Source of the DNA: Endomicrobiales bacterium | GTDB lineage: Bacteria > Elusimicrobiota > Endomicrobiia > Endomicrobiales > JAFGGC01 | Length of the DNA: 44,027 nucleotides | Direction of reading: 5' to 3' | NCBI GenBank assembly: GCA_016930715.1 | Contig: JAFGGC010000038.1 | Coordinates: forward strand, 1 to 44,027 | In this document: positions 33,379 to 42,311 of the stretch, piece after piece | Numbering within the stretch: position 1 is the stretch's first letter | Layout of the letters: each line of letters begins with the position of its first letter | Made by a program: the position numbers and the translations under genes | The notes under the pieces: model-generated | What the model was told of the DNA's origin: nothing | Databases searched by the model: none | Seen by the model: only the letters and a program-made list of their open reading frames with translations

Positions 33379-33385
33379 CGCATTA

Positions 33386-33470
33386 GGCGAAAACCCACCG
33401 TAGCAGTGCAATTGATGCGCCGAATAGGCGCGGTTATCAATTGCACGAATTGCGCAGGCGGGTACAGGGG
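33386..33470 (+). repeat. Strong hairpin element upstream of rarA
   Basis: GTGCAATTGAT (33406-33416) pairs exactly with ATCAATTGCAC (33436-33446), with an inner GCGCC/GGCGC stem. Outer CCCACC...GGCGGGT may extend it. It resembles dispersed CAATTGCGC-type repeats of other genomes, ends 28 bases before the rarA ATG, and lacks a T-run. Confidence 0.5.
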
Positions 33471-33473
33471 TTG

Positions 33474-34829
33474 ATGAATTATATGAAGCAAACGGAATTG
33501 TTCGCATCAACGAAAAAAGAAAACAAAACAGCTCCTCTGGCAAACAGGATGGCGCCAAGGACGCTTGACGAGTTCGCGGGCCAGGAAAAGATACTGGGGC
33601 AGGGAAAGCTCCTCAGGAGGACCGTTGAATCGGACCGGCTCGGGTCGGTCATCTTTTACGGGCCTCCCGGCACGGGAAAAAGCGCGCTGGCTAAGATAAT
33701 CGCCCTGACGACGAAATCCCATTTCGAGGAAACCAACGCAGTGATGGCCGGCGTCGCCGACATAAGAAAGATAATCGAACAGGCCAAGATGAGGCTTGCC
33801 GCGAACTCGCAGAAGACAACCCTCTTGATTGACGAGATACATCATTTCAACCGCAGCCAGCAGGACGCGCTGCTACCCGACGTGGAAAAAGGCAACATAA
33901 CACTCATCGGCATAACGACCGAAAACCCGTATTTCTACGTGAACAAGGCGCTCCTGTCGCGCTCGGTGCTCTTCGAGTTCGAAAAGCTGACGGAATCGCA
34001 TCTGAAGAAAATACTTGAGCTTGCACTTGCCGACGCCGAAAGAGGGCTTGGAAAATACAAGGTGGATATATCGCCCGACGCGCGGAAACACCTTATAAAG
34101 ACGTGCGAAGGCGACGCGAGGCGCCTTTTGAACGCGCTGGAGATCGGTGTCTTGACGACCAGGCCCGACCAGAGGGGATGCGTTAACTTCGACGTGAAGG
34201 TCGCAGAGGAGTCGCTCCAGAAAAAGTTCATACTTTACGATAAATCAAGCGACGAGCACTACGACCACGCCTCCGCGTTCATCAAATCGATGAGGGGTTC
34301 AGACCCGGACGCGGCGCTCTACTGGATGAGCAAGATGCTCGCCGCCGGCGAGGACCCGCGTTTCGTCGCAAGAAGGATAGTGATATGCGCCTCTGAAGAC
34401 GTCGGCAACGCAGACCCGAACGCGCTCGTGCTTGCCTGCGCGGCGCTTGACGCCGTGGAGTTCGTCGGGATGCCCGAGGCCAGGATACCGCTGGCGCAGG
34501 CCGCGGTTTATATCGCGACCGCGCCGAAGTCCAACGCGTCTTACGCGGCGCTCAGAAAAGCCGAAAAAGAAGTGGCTCAAGGAAAGACGAGGCCCGTGCC
34601 GGACCATCTGAAGGACCCCAACATGGATTCCGAGGCAAGAGGGCACGGAAAAGGATACAAGTACCCGCACGATTATCCGGCGAATTTCGTCGAACAGGAG
34701 TACATGCCGGACAAGGCGGTTTTTTACGACCCGGGCGGGCAGGGATATGAAGCTGAAATCAGGAAAAGGATTGAGAACTGGAGAAAAAAAAGCGCGGACG
34801 CGCAAGGCCGCAAGAACCAGAAGGGATGA
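33474..34829 (+). CDS. rarA: Replication-associated recombination protein A (RarA/MgsA), AAA+ ATPase
   Basis: 451 residues from ATG 33474, which has AGGGG 4 bases upstream. Motifs: MAPRTLDEFAGQ, Walker A GPPGTGKS (63-70), Walker B LLIDEIHHFNRSQQDALLP (117-135), sensor GITTENP, and the C-terminal MgsA domain with SAFIKSMRGSDPDAALYWM, ARRIVICASEDVGNADP and NYPANFVEQEYMPD-like DYPANFVEQ. RarA acts at stalled replication forks as a clamp-loader-like tetramer. It overlaps the next gene by 83 bases. Its insertion between 6S RNA and the cyclo-ligase gene differs from the proteobacterial order. Confidence 0.92.
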   Translation: MNYMKQTELFASTKKENKTAPLANRMAPRTLDEFAGQEKILGQGKLLRRTVESDRLGSVIFYGPPGTGKSALAKIIALTTKSHFEETNAVMAGVADIRKIIEQAKMRLAANSQKTTLLIDEIHHFNRSQQDALLPDVEKGNITLIGITTENPYFYVNKALLSRSVLFEFEKLTESHLKKILELALADAERGLGKYKVDISPDARKHLIKTCEGDARRLLNALEIGVLTTRPDQRGCVNFDVKVAEESLQKKFILYDKSSDEHYDHASAFIKSMRGSDPDAALYWMSKMLAAGEDPRFVARRIVICASEDVGNADPNALVLACAALDAVEFVGMPEARIPLAQAAVYIATAPKSNASYAALRKAEKEVAQGKTRPVPDHLKDPNMDSEARGHGKGYKYPHDYPANFVEQEYMPDKAVFYDPGGQGYEAEIRKRIENWRKKSADAQGRKNQKG

Positions 34830-35379
34830 TTTGAGCGAAGCTTCCCGTAAGGAAAAAAGCGGCCTGATAGCGGAGAAACTCGAGAAAACAGGCGCCTGGC
34901 GCCGCGCGCGCACGGTGATGTTCTACGTGACGCACGGTTCCGAAGTCAGGACAGAGGGAATGATGGAACGGGCCTGGCGCTCGGGAAAAAACGTGGTAGT
35001 CCCGTTCGTTGAGGACGAGGAAAAGCCGTCGATATCGTGCGCGAGGATACGCTCGATAGACGGCGACCTGCGAAAGGGGTCTTACGGCATAAGGGAACCC
35101 GTGCCCGGAAGGTGCGAGGTTTTTCAGAAGGACAGGATAGACCTCGTCATAGTCCCGGCGGTGGCTTTCGACCGTTCCGGCCACAGGATAGGATACGGAA
35201 AAGGCTGCTACGACAGGTGGCTCAGGAACATACCCCTGCAAAAAAGGATCGGGCTTGCCTACGATATGCAGATAGTGGACAGGCTTCCGGTGGAGAGCAC
35301 GGATGTTCCGGTAGGAATGATAGTGAGCGAGAAGAGAGTTTTGGAAATCAACAGGAAAAGGAAAGGAGACAATAAATGA
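34747..35379 (+). CDS. ygfA: 5-formyltetrahydrofolate cyclo-ligase
   Basis: 210 residues from ATG 34747; TTG 34771 is an alternative with AGGAAAAGG just upstream. The family core is clear: [71 protein letters not shown] (substrate/ATP loop, usually GYGGGYYDR) and the C-terminal [16 protein letters not shown]. The enzyme converts 5-formyl-THF to 5,10-methenyl-THF with ATP. The 4-base ATGA overlap with rny and the overlap with rarA indicate a single operon. Confidence 0.9.
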   Translation: MKLKSGKGLRTGEKKARTRKAARTRRDDLSEASRKEKSGLIAEKLEKTGAWRRARTVMFYVTHGSEVRTEGMMERAWRSGKNVVVPFVEDEEKPSISCARIRSIDGDLRKGSYGIREPVPGRCEVFQKDRIDLVIVPAVAFDRSGHRIGYGKGCYDRWLRNIPLQKRIGLAYDMQIVDRLPVESTDVPVGMIVSEKRVLEINRKRKGDNK

Positions 35380-36932
35380 ACGGTTTTATGCTTGCGACGA
35401 TTGCTTTGGCGGTGGGGATTGTTTTAGGTGTCCTCATACGGATGTTCATCGCGAAATCTCAGGCGAAGTCCGCCGAGCAGACCGCTCAGCGGCTGATAGA
35501 GGAGGCAAAACTCGTCGCTGAAACCAAGAAAAAGGAAGGGCTTCTTGAAGTAAAGGAGATAATGGAGCGCGAAAGGCGCAACTTTGATAAAGAGACGCGG
35601 GAGCGCCGGCAGGAGGTGCAGAACCTCGAGCGGCGGCTTTCGCAGAGGGAAGAGAACCTTGACAAGAAACTTGACCTTCTAGAAAAAAAGGAAAGGGACC
35701 TCCAGAACAGGGAGAGGAGCATTCAGGCCAAGGAAAAGACGCTGGAGAACGAGGAACGGGAAGTGGCGCGCGCCAAGGAGGAACAGAAAAACCTGCTCGC
35801 CAAGATAGCCGGCATAACGGCGGAGGAGGCCAAAAGGATACTGATGCATTCTCTCGAGGAGGAAGCGAAAAAAGACGCGGCGCTCCTGTCCAAGAAAATA
35901 GAGAACGAGGCGCGCGAGCAGGCCGAAAGGAAGGCAAAAGAGATACTTTCGGTCGCCATACAGAAGGTTGCCGCGGAGCACACGGCGGACATCACCACCA
36001 CCTCAGTCCCCATCAACAACGAGGAAATCAAAGGCAGGATAATAGGCAGGGAAGGCCGAAACATCAGGGCGTTCGAACAGGCGACGGGCGTTGACCTGAT
36101 AATCGACGACACGCCGGAGGCGATAACCATATCCGCGTTCGACGGCGTGAGGCGCGAGACGGCGAAGGTGGCACTTGAGAGGTTGATATCCGACGGAAGG
36201 ATACATCCCGCGAGGATCGAGGAAGTCGTGGAAAAAGTAAAGCGCGAGATGGAGAATAACGTCAAGGAAGCCGGTGAGCAGGCGGCGCTGGAGTCGGGCG
36301 TTCCGGGCCTGAACCCAGAAATACTCAAACTCCTAGGGAAACTGAAATACAGGACGTCCTACGGCCAGAACCAGCTGCAACACACGCTTGAGGTGACCTG
36401 GCTGGCGGGAACGATAGCGGGGGAACTCGGGGTTGACGTGTCGTTCTGCAAGAGGGCGGCGCTCCTGCACGACCTCGGAAAGGCCGTGGACCACGAGGTG
36501 GAAGGCACGCACCATCAGATATCGGCCGACATAGCGAAGAAGTACAACGAATCGCCGAAGATGATCAACGCCATACTGTCTCACCACGAGGGCATTGAAG
36601 AACCGAAAAGCCCCGAGGCGTTCGTGATAGCCGCCGCAGACGCGATATCGGCCGCAAGGCCCGGCGCGAGAAGAGAGTCGATAGAGCATTACCTGAAGCG
36701 CCTTGAGAAGCTCGAAAAACTTGCGATGTCCTTCCGTGGTGTCACCTCCGCCTACGCCATACAGGCGGGCCGCGAGATAAGGATACTCGTCGAACCCGAC
36801 GACGTCGATGACAAGGGCGCGCAGGTGCTTGCCCGCGACATTGCCAAGAAGGTCGAGCAGGAGCTGGAATATCCCGGGCAGATAAAAGTGACCGTGATAC
36901 GGGAAGTGCGGGCGCAGGAAACGGCGAAATAA
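35376..36932 (+). CDS. rny: Ribonuclease Y
   Basis: 518 residues, typical family length. An N-terminal membrane helix (about 4-22), a long coiled coil to about 190, a KH domain around 215-280 ([24 protein letters not shown]) and an HD domain with [12 protein letters not shown] (about 362-373) and LSHHEG. RNase Y is a membrane-bound endonuclease that starts mRNA decay. The start overlaps the cyclo-ligase stop. The next gene, ymdB, is its usual neighbour; a repeat element separates them. Confidence 0.95.
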   Translation: MNGFMLATIALAVGIVLGVLIRMFIAKSQAKSAEQTAQRLIEEAKLVAETKKKEGLLEVKEIMERERRNFDKETRERRQEVQNLERRLSQREENLDKKLDLLEKKERDLQNRERSIQAKEKTLENEEREVARAKEEQKNLLAKIAGITAEEAKRILMHSLEEEAKKDAALLSKKIENEAREQAERKAKEILSVAIQKVAAEHTADITTTSVPINNEEIKGRIIGREGRNIRAFEQATGVDLIIDDTPEAITISAFDGVRRETAKVALERLISDGRIHPARIEEVVEKVKREMENNVKEAGEQAALESGVPGLNPEILKLLGKLKYRTSYGQNQLQHTLEVTWLAGTIAGELGVDVSFCKRAALLHDLGKAVDHEVEGTHHQISADIAKKYNESPKMINAILSHHEGIEEPKSPEAFVIAAADAISAARPGARRESIEHYLKRLEKLEKLAMSFRGVTSAYAIQAGREIRILVEPDDVDDKGAQVLARDIAKKVEQELEYPGQIKVTVIREVRAQETAK

Positions 36933-36935
36933 AAC

Positions 36936-37023
36936 GATTCCACAGATTATTAACTACGATTACACCGATTACGGCATAGACTTTGAAGTATCTGTGTAAT
37001 CTCTTTATGGAATCTGTGTAATC
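36936..37023 (+). repeat. Intergenic repeat, GATTACACAGATT family (between rny and ymdB)
   Basis: GATTCCACAGATT and GATTACACCGATTACGG on the left, ATCTGTGTAATC and AATCTGTGTAATC on the right, the same double inverted layout as at 24757. It starts four bases after the rny stop. Confidence 0.75.
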
Positions 37024-37033
37024 AACAAGGTTT

Positions 37034-37810
37034 ATGAAAATATTATTTATAGGCGACATAGTCGGCGAACCGGGCAGGGAACTGGTCGCGAGAAAGCTTC
37101 CGGAGCTTAAAGACCGGGAAAAGCCCGATTTTATCGTAGCCAACGCCGAAAACGCGGCAGGCGGGAAGGGCATAACGACTCAGGTGATGAACGAACTTCT
37201 TTCGTTCGGCATTGACGTTCTCACGCTCGGTAACCACACGTTCGACAGGAAGGAGACCGACAGGGTTTTTGAAAATCCGGCCGTTTTGCGGCCGGTGAAC
37301 TATCCCGCGAACGTGCCCGGCCGCGGTTACGGTATATATGAAGCAGGCAATGGCGAGAATGTTGCCGTGGTCAACGCGATGGGAAGGGTTTATATGCCGC
37401 ACATAGACTGTCCTTTCGTTAAGATGAACGAGATACTGCCTGAAATATCTAAAACCGCAAAAAACATACTGGTGGATTTTCACGCCGAGATAACCTCCGA
37501 AAAAATAGCTTTCGGATGGTATATGGACGGCAGGGTTTCAGCCGTTGTGGGAACGCACACGCACGTCCCGACCGCCGACGAGAAAGTACTGCCATCGGGC
37601 ACCGCTTTCATAACGGACGCCGGAATGACGGGCCCGGCGGAAGGGGTAATAGGGATGGACAGGGAGCTCGTGCTTAAGAAATTTCTCACGGGGATACCCC
37701 AGCATTTTTCCGTGGCAAAAGGCGCGAGCGTGATGCAGGGCTGCGTGATAACCTTGAATTCCTCCGGAAGAGCCGACGAAATAAGAAGGTTCGAGGAGAG
37801 GGGCCGTTAA
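37034..37810 (+). CDS. ymdB: YmdB-family metallophosphoesterase (TIGR00282-like)
   Basis: 258 residues, ATG after AAGG. Metal-binding motifs: IGDIVGEPGRE (Asp), VANAENAAGGKG (Asn/Glu), LGNHTFDRKE (His), DFHAEITSEK and VGTHTHVPTADE. These are complete for the family, including TDAGMTGPAEGVIGMD near the C-terminus. B. subtilis YmdB is a 2',3'-cyclic phosphodiesterase affecting motility and biofilm choice. The downstream ispA ATG overlaps its stop by one base. Confidence 0.92.
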   Translation: MKILFIGDIVGEPGRELVARKLPELKDREKPDFIVANAENAAGGKGITTQVMNELLSFGIDVLTLGNHTFDRKETDRVFENPAVLRPVNYPANVPGRGYGIYEAGNGENVAVVNAMGRVYMPHIDCPFVKMNEILPEISKTAKNILVDFHAEITSEKIAFGWYMDGRVSAVVGTHTHVPTADEKVLPSGTAFITDAGMTGPAEGVIGMDRELVLKKFLTGIPQHFSVAKGASVMQGCVITLNSSGRADEIRRFEERGR

Positions 37811-38706
37811 TGGAACTGAGCGCTTGGCTTCAAAAAAACACGCGGATAATCAACAGGGCCCTCGAAAGATATTGTTCCGGGAAAGGCGCCCTGATAAAAA
37901 AAGCAATGCGCTATTCCATTTTTGCCGGCGGAAAGCGCCTGAGGCCTGTCCTGGTGATGGAAGCGGCCCGGCTCTGCGATATGAATCCGGAAAAAGTCAT
38001 TCCAGCCGCGTGCGCGGCCGAGTTCATTCATACTTATTCGCTCATACACGACGACCTGCCGGCAATGGATGACGACGACCTCCGGCGGGGGAGGCCGACC
38101 AGCCACAGGAAATTCGGCGAAGCCGCCGCAATACTGGCCGGCGACGCGCTACTTACCGACGCGTTCCGGATACTGTCGGATTGCAGTTTCAGAAACGGCA
38201 TAGACCCGAAAAGAACGCTGAAAGCCGGAAGTATTCTGGCTGCAGGCGCGGGTTCGGAGGGTATGGTTGAGGGGCAGATGAAGGACACGGTGGAGTCCGG
38301 GAAGTGGAATTCAAGGAATAGAAAAGCGGCAGCCAGGGATCTAAAGCATATCCACGAGCGCAAGACGGGAGCGTTGATACGTTCCTGCCTCAAGATGGGT
38401 GCCGTGCTTGCCGGAGCCGGGAACGCAAAAGTCCGCGCGCTCGATAGTTACGGAAGGAATATCGGGCTTGCATTTCAGATTGCAGATGACGTGCTTGACA
38501 TCGAAGGTAACAAGAAACTTCTCGGCAAAAGAGGAAGCGACGCGGACAACAGGAAACTGACGTTTCCCGCCGTGTACGGCCTCGGGGAATCGAAAAGAAT
38601 GGCGGCCGGACTCGTAAGGAAAGCCAAGTCATCATTGAAAGTGTTCGGCAAGAAAGCCCAAATGCTTGACAAGCTTGCCGATTACGTCATAGAAAGAAAG
38701 CACTGA
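37810..38706 (+). CDS. ispA: Polyprenyl (farnesyl/geranylgeranyl) diphosphate synthase
   Basis: 298 residues. FAGGKRLRPVLVMEAARL; first aspartate-rich motif DDLPAMD (81-87), the DDx4D form of bacterial FPP synthases; GQMKD (155-159); second motif FQIADDVLD (221-229). It condenses isopentenyl diphosphate with allylic diphosphates for quinone and cell-wall lipid precursors. dxs follows 25 bases later, linking prenyl synthesis to the MEP pathway. Product chain length cannot be set from motifs alone. Confidence 0.9.
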   Translation: MELSAWLQKNTRIINRALERYCSGKGALIKKAMRYSIFAGGKRLRPVLVMEAARLCDMNPEKVIPAACAAEFIHTYSLIHDDLPAMDDDDLRRGRPTSHRKFGEAAAILAGDALLTDAFRILSDCSFRNGIDPKRTLKAGSILAAGAGSEGMVEGQMKDTVESGKWNSRNRKAAARDLKHIHERKTGALIRSCLKMGAVLAGAGNAKVRALDSYGRNIGLAFQIADDVLDIEGNKKLLGKRGSDADNRKLTFPAVYGLGESKRMAAGLVRKAKSSLKVFGKKAQMLDKLADYVIERKH

Positions 38707-38731
38707 ATAATATCAAGGAGCGAATGAAGAA

Positions 38732-40588
38732 ATGTCCGTACTGGAGAAGATCAATAACCCGAAGGACCTGCAGATAATCAAAAGGGAGCTCCTGCCGCAG
38801 CTCGCCGCGGAGATACGCGAGGAGATAGTGAGGGCTGTTTCGCAGAACGGCGGGCATATGGCCTCGAGCCTCGGGACGGTAGAACTTGCAATGGCTCTGC
38901 ATTACGTGTTTGACGTGCCTGACGACAAGGTAATATGGGACGTGGGACATCAGGCGTACGCCCACAAGCTCCTGACGGGACGGCGCGAAAAATTCCAGAC
39001 GCTGCGCACGTTCGGGGGGATAAGCGGTTTCCCGAAAAGGAGCGAATCCAAGTACGATATTTTCGGCGTGGGGCATTCATCGACGGCGATATCTGCCGCG
39101 ACGGGTTTTGCCGTTGCGAGAGACATGCGAGGCGACTCCAGCAAGGTCGTGGCGGTGATAGGCGACGGGACCATGACCGGAGGGCTCGCGTTCGAGGGGC
39201 TCCAGAACGCGGGGCACCTCGGTACCGACATACTCGTCATACTAAACGACAACGAGATGTTCATATCCCACAGGGTCGGCGCCATAGCCGGGTATCTCGC
39301 CAAGATAATGACCGCCGGCATGCTCAAGACTCTTGAGAAAAAGGTTGAGCTGTTTTTTAAAAGGATACATTTCTGGGGTTCCACCATATTGAGGATCGCC
39401 AAGCGTTTCAAGGTGCTGCTTTTTCCAGGGATGCTGTTCGAGGAGATGGGGTTCGCGTATCTCGGCCCGATCGACGGGCACGACGTGTACGGCCTGATTG
39501 ACATACTCCAGAAGGTAAAACAGCTGAAAGGGCCCGTGCTCCTGCACATATTGACGAAAAAGGGCAAGGGCTTCGGGCCGGCCGAAAGCGAACCCGTCAA
39601 GTTCCACGGCATCGGAAGGTTCAACCTCATAACGGGCGAAGCCGAGCACTCCAGCGGGCCGCCCGCCTACACGAAAGTGTTTTCCGAAGCGATAGTCAAA
39701 CTTGCCAGGCAGGACGAAAAGATCGTGGCTATCACGGCCGCGATGCCGGAAGGTACCGGGCTCGACGAGTTCGCGAAGGAGTTCCCGTCAAGGTTCTTCG
39801 ACGTCGGGATCGCCGAAGGCCACGCGCTCACGTTCGCGGCGGGCCTTGCCTGCGAGAATTTAAGGCCCGTGGTGTGCATCTATTCGACATTTCTTCAAAG
39901 GGGTTACGACCAGATAATACACGACATAGCGCTGCAGAACCTGCCGGTTGTCATCTGCGTGGACAGGGCCGGTATAGTCGGTGAAGACGGGCCCACGCAC
40001 CAGGGCACTTTTGACCTGTCGTTCTTGAGGCTGGTACCGAACCTTGTCGTCATGGCGCCGGCGGACGAAAACGAGCTGTGCCACATGCTGAAAACCGCGG
40101 TCAACCTGGGAAAACCGTGCGCGATAAGATACCCCAGGGGCTCGGGTGTCGGAGTGGCGATCGACAGGAATTACAAGATACTGCCGGAAGGGAAAGCCGA
40201 AGTAAAGACTGAAGGCAAGGACATATACATACTCGCCGTCGGCAACACCGTGCATCCTTCGATGAAAGCGGCGCAGGAGCTCGCGAAAGCGGGGATAAGC
40301 GCGGGTGTCGTCAACATGCGCTACCTGAAACCTTTTGACGCGTCGCTAATCGGCTCGCTTGCGAAAAAATGCGGCTGTTTCGCGGTGGTCGAGGAGAACA
40401 CCGCCGTCGGCGGTCTGTTCGGGGCTGTTTCCGAGTTCCTGGCGGGGGCCGAAAAAACGGATGTTTTGAGCATATCGCTTCCGGATAAATACATAGAACA
40501 CGGCAGTCCGGCGGTCCTGAGGGACAGATACGGCCTGACGGCTGAAAAAATAGCCAAAAAGATAAAAGACTGGATGAAACCTCGTTAG
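38732..40588 (+). CDS. dxs: 1-deoxy-D-xylulose-5-phosphate synthase
   Basis: 618 residues, usual length. N-terminal NGGHMASSLGTVELAMALHYVFD and WDVGHQAYAHKLLTGR; thiamine diphosphate motif GDGTMTGGLAFEGLQNAG with NDNEMFIS (about 144-172); pyrimidine-binding domain DVGIAEGHALTFAAGLA and DRAGIVGEDGPTHQGTFDLS; C-terminal transketolase domain to the end. It makes DXP from pyruvate and glyceraldehyde-3-phosphate, the entry to the MEP isoprenoid pathway, and neighbours ispA. The Shine-Dalgarno AAGGAG sits 11 bases upstream of the ATG, longer than ideal. Confidence 0.95.
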   Translation: MSVLEKINNPKDLQIIKRELLPQLAAEIREEIVRAVSQNGGHMASSLGTVELAMALHYVFDVPDDKVIWDVGHQAYAHKLLTGRREKFQTLRTFGGISGFPKRSESKYDIFGVGHSSTAISAATGFAVARDMRGDSSKVVAVIGDGTMTGGLAFEGLQNAGHLGTDILVILNDNEMFISHRVGAIAGYLAKIMTAGMLKTLEKKVELFFKRIHFWGSTILRIAKRFKVLLFPGMLFEEMGFAYLGPIDGHDVYGLIDILQKVKQLKGPVLLHILTKKGKGFGPAESEPVKFHGIGRFNLITGEAEHSSGPPAYTKVFSEAIVKLARQDEKIVAITAAMPEGTGLDEFAKEFPSRFFDVGIAEGHALTFAAGLACENLRPVVCIYSTFLQRGYDQIIHDIALQNLPVVICVDRAGIVGEDGPTHQGTFDLSFLRLVPNLVVMAPADENELCHMLKTAVNLGKPCAIRYPRGSGVGVAIDRNYKILPEGKAEVKTEGKDIYILAVGNTVHPSMKAAQELAKAGISAGVVNMRYLKPFDASLIGSLAKKCGCFAVVEENTAVGGLFGAVSEFLAGAEKTDVLSISLPDKYIEHGSPAVLRDRYGLTAEKIAKKIKDWMKPR

Positions 40589-40694
40589 AGACAGGTCGTC
40601 TATCGCCGACCATGTTATTTGATGTTTTATCAACGACTTTCTGATTTTTCATGCGTCCCAATATTTGTGAAATTTGACCCCGAATGGGTGTCTC
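40588..40694 (+). repeat. Intergenic structured element between dxs and tlyA
   Basis: AGAGACA (40588-40594) at the left and TGTCTCT (40688-40694) at the right are exact inverted ends. Inside are small hairpins GGTCG...CGACC, TTGAT...ATCAA and an overlapping CCCCG...CGGGG. No second copy is in the window, so repeat status is a guess. Confidence 0.35.
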
Positions 40695-40712
40695 TGACGG
40701 GGCAAACATACC

Positions 40713-41450
40713 GTGAAACAACCTAAAACCAGGCTTGATATTATGCTCGTTGACAACGGGCTTGCCGAAACAAGGGCGAAGGCCCAGGCGCTGATAATTT
40801 CAGGTTCCGTTTTGGTGGACGGAGTTGTCAGGACCAAGGCCGGGCACGCGGTCCGCGCCGGTTCAAGTATAACCCTGAAAGAAAGAATGCCGTATGTTTC
40901 GCGCGGGGGGCTCAAGCTTGAGTCCGCGATGAAAAGCTTCAATGCGCCGTGCGGAGACAAGATTTGCATGGACATAGGCGCTTCCACCGGCGGGTTCACG
41001 GACTACATGTTAAAAAACGGGGCCAGGAAGGTATACGCGGTGGATGTTGGCCGCGGGCAGCTGCATCCTTCCCTTAAAAGCGATCCAAGGGTAAAAAGTA
41101 TCGAAGGTGTGAATTTCCGCTATTTTTCAGATGAAAACTTGAAAGGCAGCATTGAATTTTGTACAATTGACGTGTCCTTCATATCGCTTGAAAGGATACT
41201 GCCTCCTGCCGTTGCCTGCATGAAAGCCGGGGCGGACCTCATAGCGATGGTAAAGCCCCAGTTCGAGTCCTCGCCGGCGGATCTCAGGAAAGGCGTGGTC
41301 AGGGACGAAAAAGTCAGGCGGAAAGCGATAAAGAAGATAGCCGATTTTTCCGAAGCTCTCGGTCTGACGGTGGTTTCCGGCGTTGATTCGAAGGTGAAAG
41401 GCCCAAAGGGCAACGTCGAGCATTTCCTCTGGCTAAAAAAGGCTCTTTGA
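40713..41450 (+). CDS. tlyA: TlyA-family rRNA methyltransferase (S4 + FtsJ-like)
   Basis: 245 residues from GTG 40713. The N-terminal S4 domain has RLDIMLVDNGLAETRAKAQ and PYVSRGGLKLESA; then the FtsJ-like SAM pocket MDIGASTGGFTDYML (about 87-101), AVDVGRGQLHPSLK and VDVSFISL-type DVSFISLERILPP. TlyA proteins 2'-O-methylate ribosomal RNA (16S C1409 and/or 23S C1920 in studied species); older annotations call them hemolysin A. The stop codon TGA is shared with the start of a GATTACACAG repeat. Confidence 0.92.
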   Translation: MKQPKTRLDIMLVDNGLAETRAKAQALIISGSVLVDGVVRTKAGHAVRAGSSITLKERMPYVSRGGLKLESAMKSFNAPCGDKICMDIGASTGGFTDYMLKNGARKVYAVDVGRGQLHPSLKSDPRVKSIEGVNFRYFSDENLKGSIEFCTIDVSFISLERILPPAVACMKAGADLIAMVKPQFESSPADLRKGVVRDEKVRRKAIKKIADFSEALGLTVVSGVDSKVKGPKGNVEHFLWLKKAL

Positions 41451-41525
41451 TTACACAGATTACGAAATTCGATTTCACGGATTAAGGCCTTGTCTGTGTA
41501 ATCTCCGTTAAAAATCTGTGTAATC
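41449..41525 (+). repeat. Intergenic repeat, GATTACACAGATT family (tlyA end)
   Basis: GATTACACAGATT and GATTTCACGGATT on the left, GTCTGTGTAATC and AATCTGTGTAATC on the right. Its first two bases are the last two of the tlyA stop codon. Confidence 0.75.
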
Positions 41526-41537
41526 GGTGTTAATAAC

Positions 41538-42209
41538 ATGCAGATAAAGCTACCGAAATCTTTTTTCAAGAAAGGCACGCGGATAAAGATAGAGCCGAGG
41601 GCCATTGAGCCTTCCTCGGCGCCTCCCCCTAAAAAAACCCTGAAAGACGAAAATTACCGAAAGCAGACCACGCCCGCCCTCATAGAATCGCTGAAGGATT
41701 CCGATCCCTACGTGCGTTCGGTTTCGATCGAAGTGCTCGGCAGGATCAGGGAGAAAAAGGCGGTTTCCAACCTCATAATGCTTCTTACGGACTATTCCAA
41801 GCTCGTTCGCGAGAAGGCGGCCGTGTCGCTTGGGCACATAGGCGACAAGTCCGCGGTGCCGGCCCTTATCAAGGCATTGAACGACGAATCGGAAGAGGTG
41901 CGGGTGACAGTCGCCGGGGTTCTCGGCCACATACGGGACAGAATGGCTGTCCCGGCGCTTATCGCGGCTCTGGGCGACCAGAGCCCTCAGGCTAGAATGA
42001 AATCCGCGGTTTCTCTCGGGATAATTGGGGACCCGCAGGCGGTAAGGCCGTTATATAACGCGACAAAAGACTCTAACGAGTTCGTGAGGAAATACGCCGT
42101 TGAGGCGTTGGGGCAGATCGGCAGGCTGGCGATACCGGCTCTTCTTATGGCGCTTAAAGACGAAAAGGTGAGGTCTCACGCGGCGCAGGCGCTGATGAAG
42201 GTAAAGTGA
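41538..42209 (+). CDS. HEAT-repeat protein, copy 1
   Basis: 223 residues; no signal peptide. After a proline-rich N-terminus (SSAPPPKKTLKDE) there are about five HEAT/PBS-lyase-like repeats of roughly 31 residues: LIESLKDSDPYVRSVSIEVLGRIREKKAV, LIMLLTDYSKLVREKAAVSLGHIGDKSAV, LIKALNDESEEVRVTVAGVLGHIRDRMAV, and so on. Such repeats bind partner proteins or act in bilin-type lyase relatives; here a cytosolic protein-interaction scaffold is most likely. A paralogue follows 102 bases later with the same repeat pattern. The start ATG 41538 has no clear Shine-Dalgarno. Confidence 0.8.
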   Translation: MQIKLPKSFFKKGTRIKIEPRAIEPSSAPPPKKTLKDENYRKQTTPALIESLKDSDPYVRSVSIEVLGRIREKKAVSNLIMLLTDYSKLVREKAAVSLGHIGDKSAVPALIKALNDESEEVRVTVAGVLGHIRDRMAVPALIAALGDQSPQARMKSAVSLGIIGDPQAVRPLYNATKDSNEFVRKYAVEALGQIGRLAIPALLMALKDEKVRSHAAQALMKVK

Positions 42210-42224
42210 CTCCGCGGTTGCAGA

Positions 42225-42281
42225 GTCATCCCCGAAGCTTGTCCCCGAAAGTCATAATCGGGGATCACTGGCGGGGATCCA
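42225..42281 (+). repeat. Intergenic repeat with ATCCCCG...CGGGGAT motifs
   Basis: TCATCCCCGAAGCTTGTCCCCGA is followed by ATCGGGGATCAC and GGCGGGGATCCAT, giving ATCCCCG/CGGGGAT stems. This is a common dispersed motif in many bacterial genomes; it separates the two HEAT genes. Confidence 0.5.
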
Positions 42282-42311
42282 TTTCTTGCTGGATGGTTTT
42301 ATAGGGAGATT

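Noticed and set aside
38724-38777. Possible 17-codon upstream ORF (MKKCPYWRRSITRR...) overlapping the dxs start
   Set aside because: Only 3 bases separate it from the AAGGAG site, too close for good initiation, and nothing suggests a regulatory peptide.
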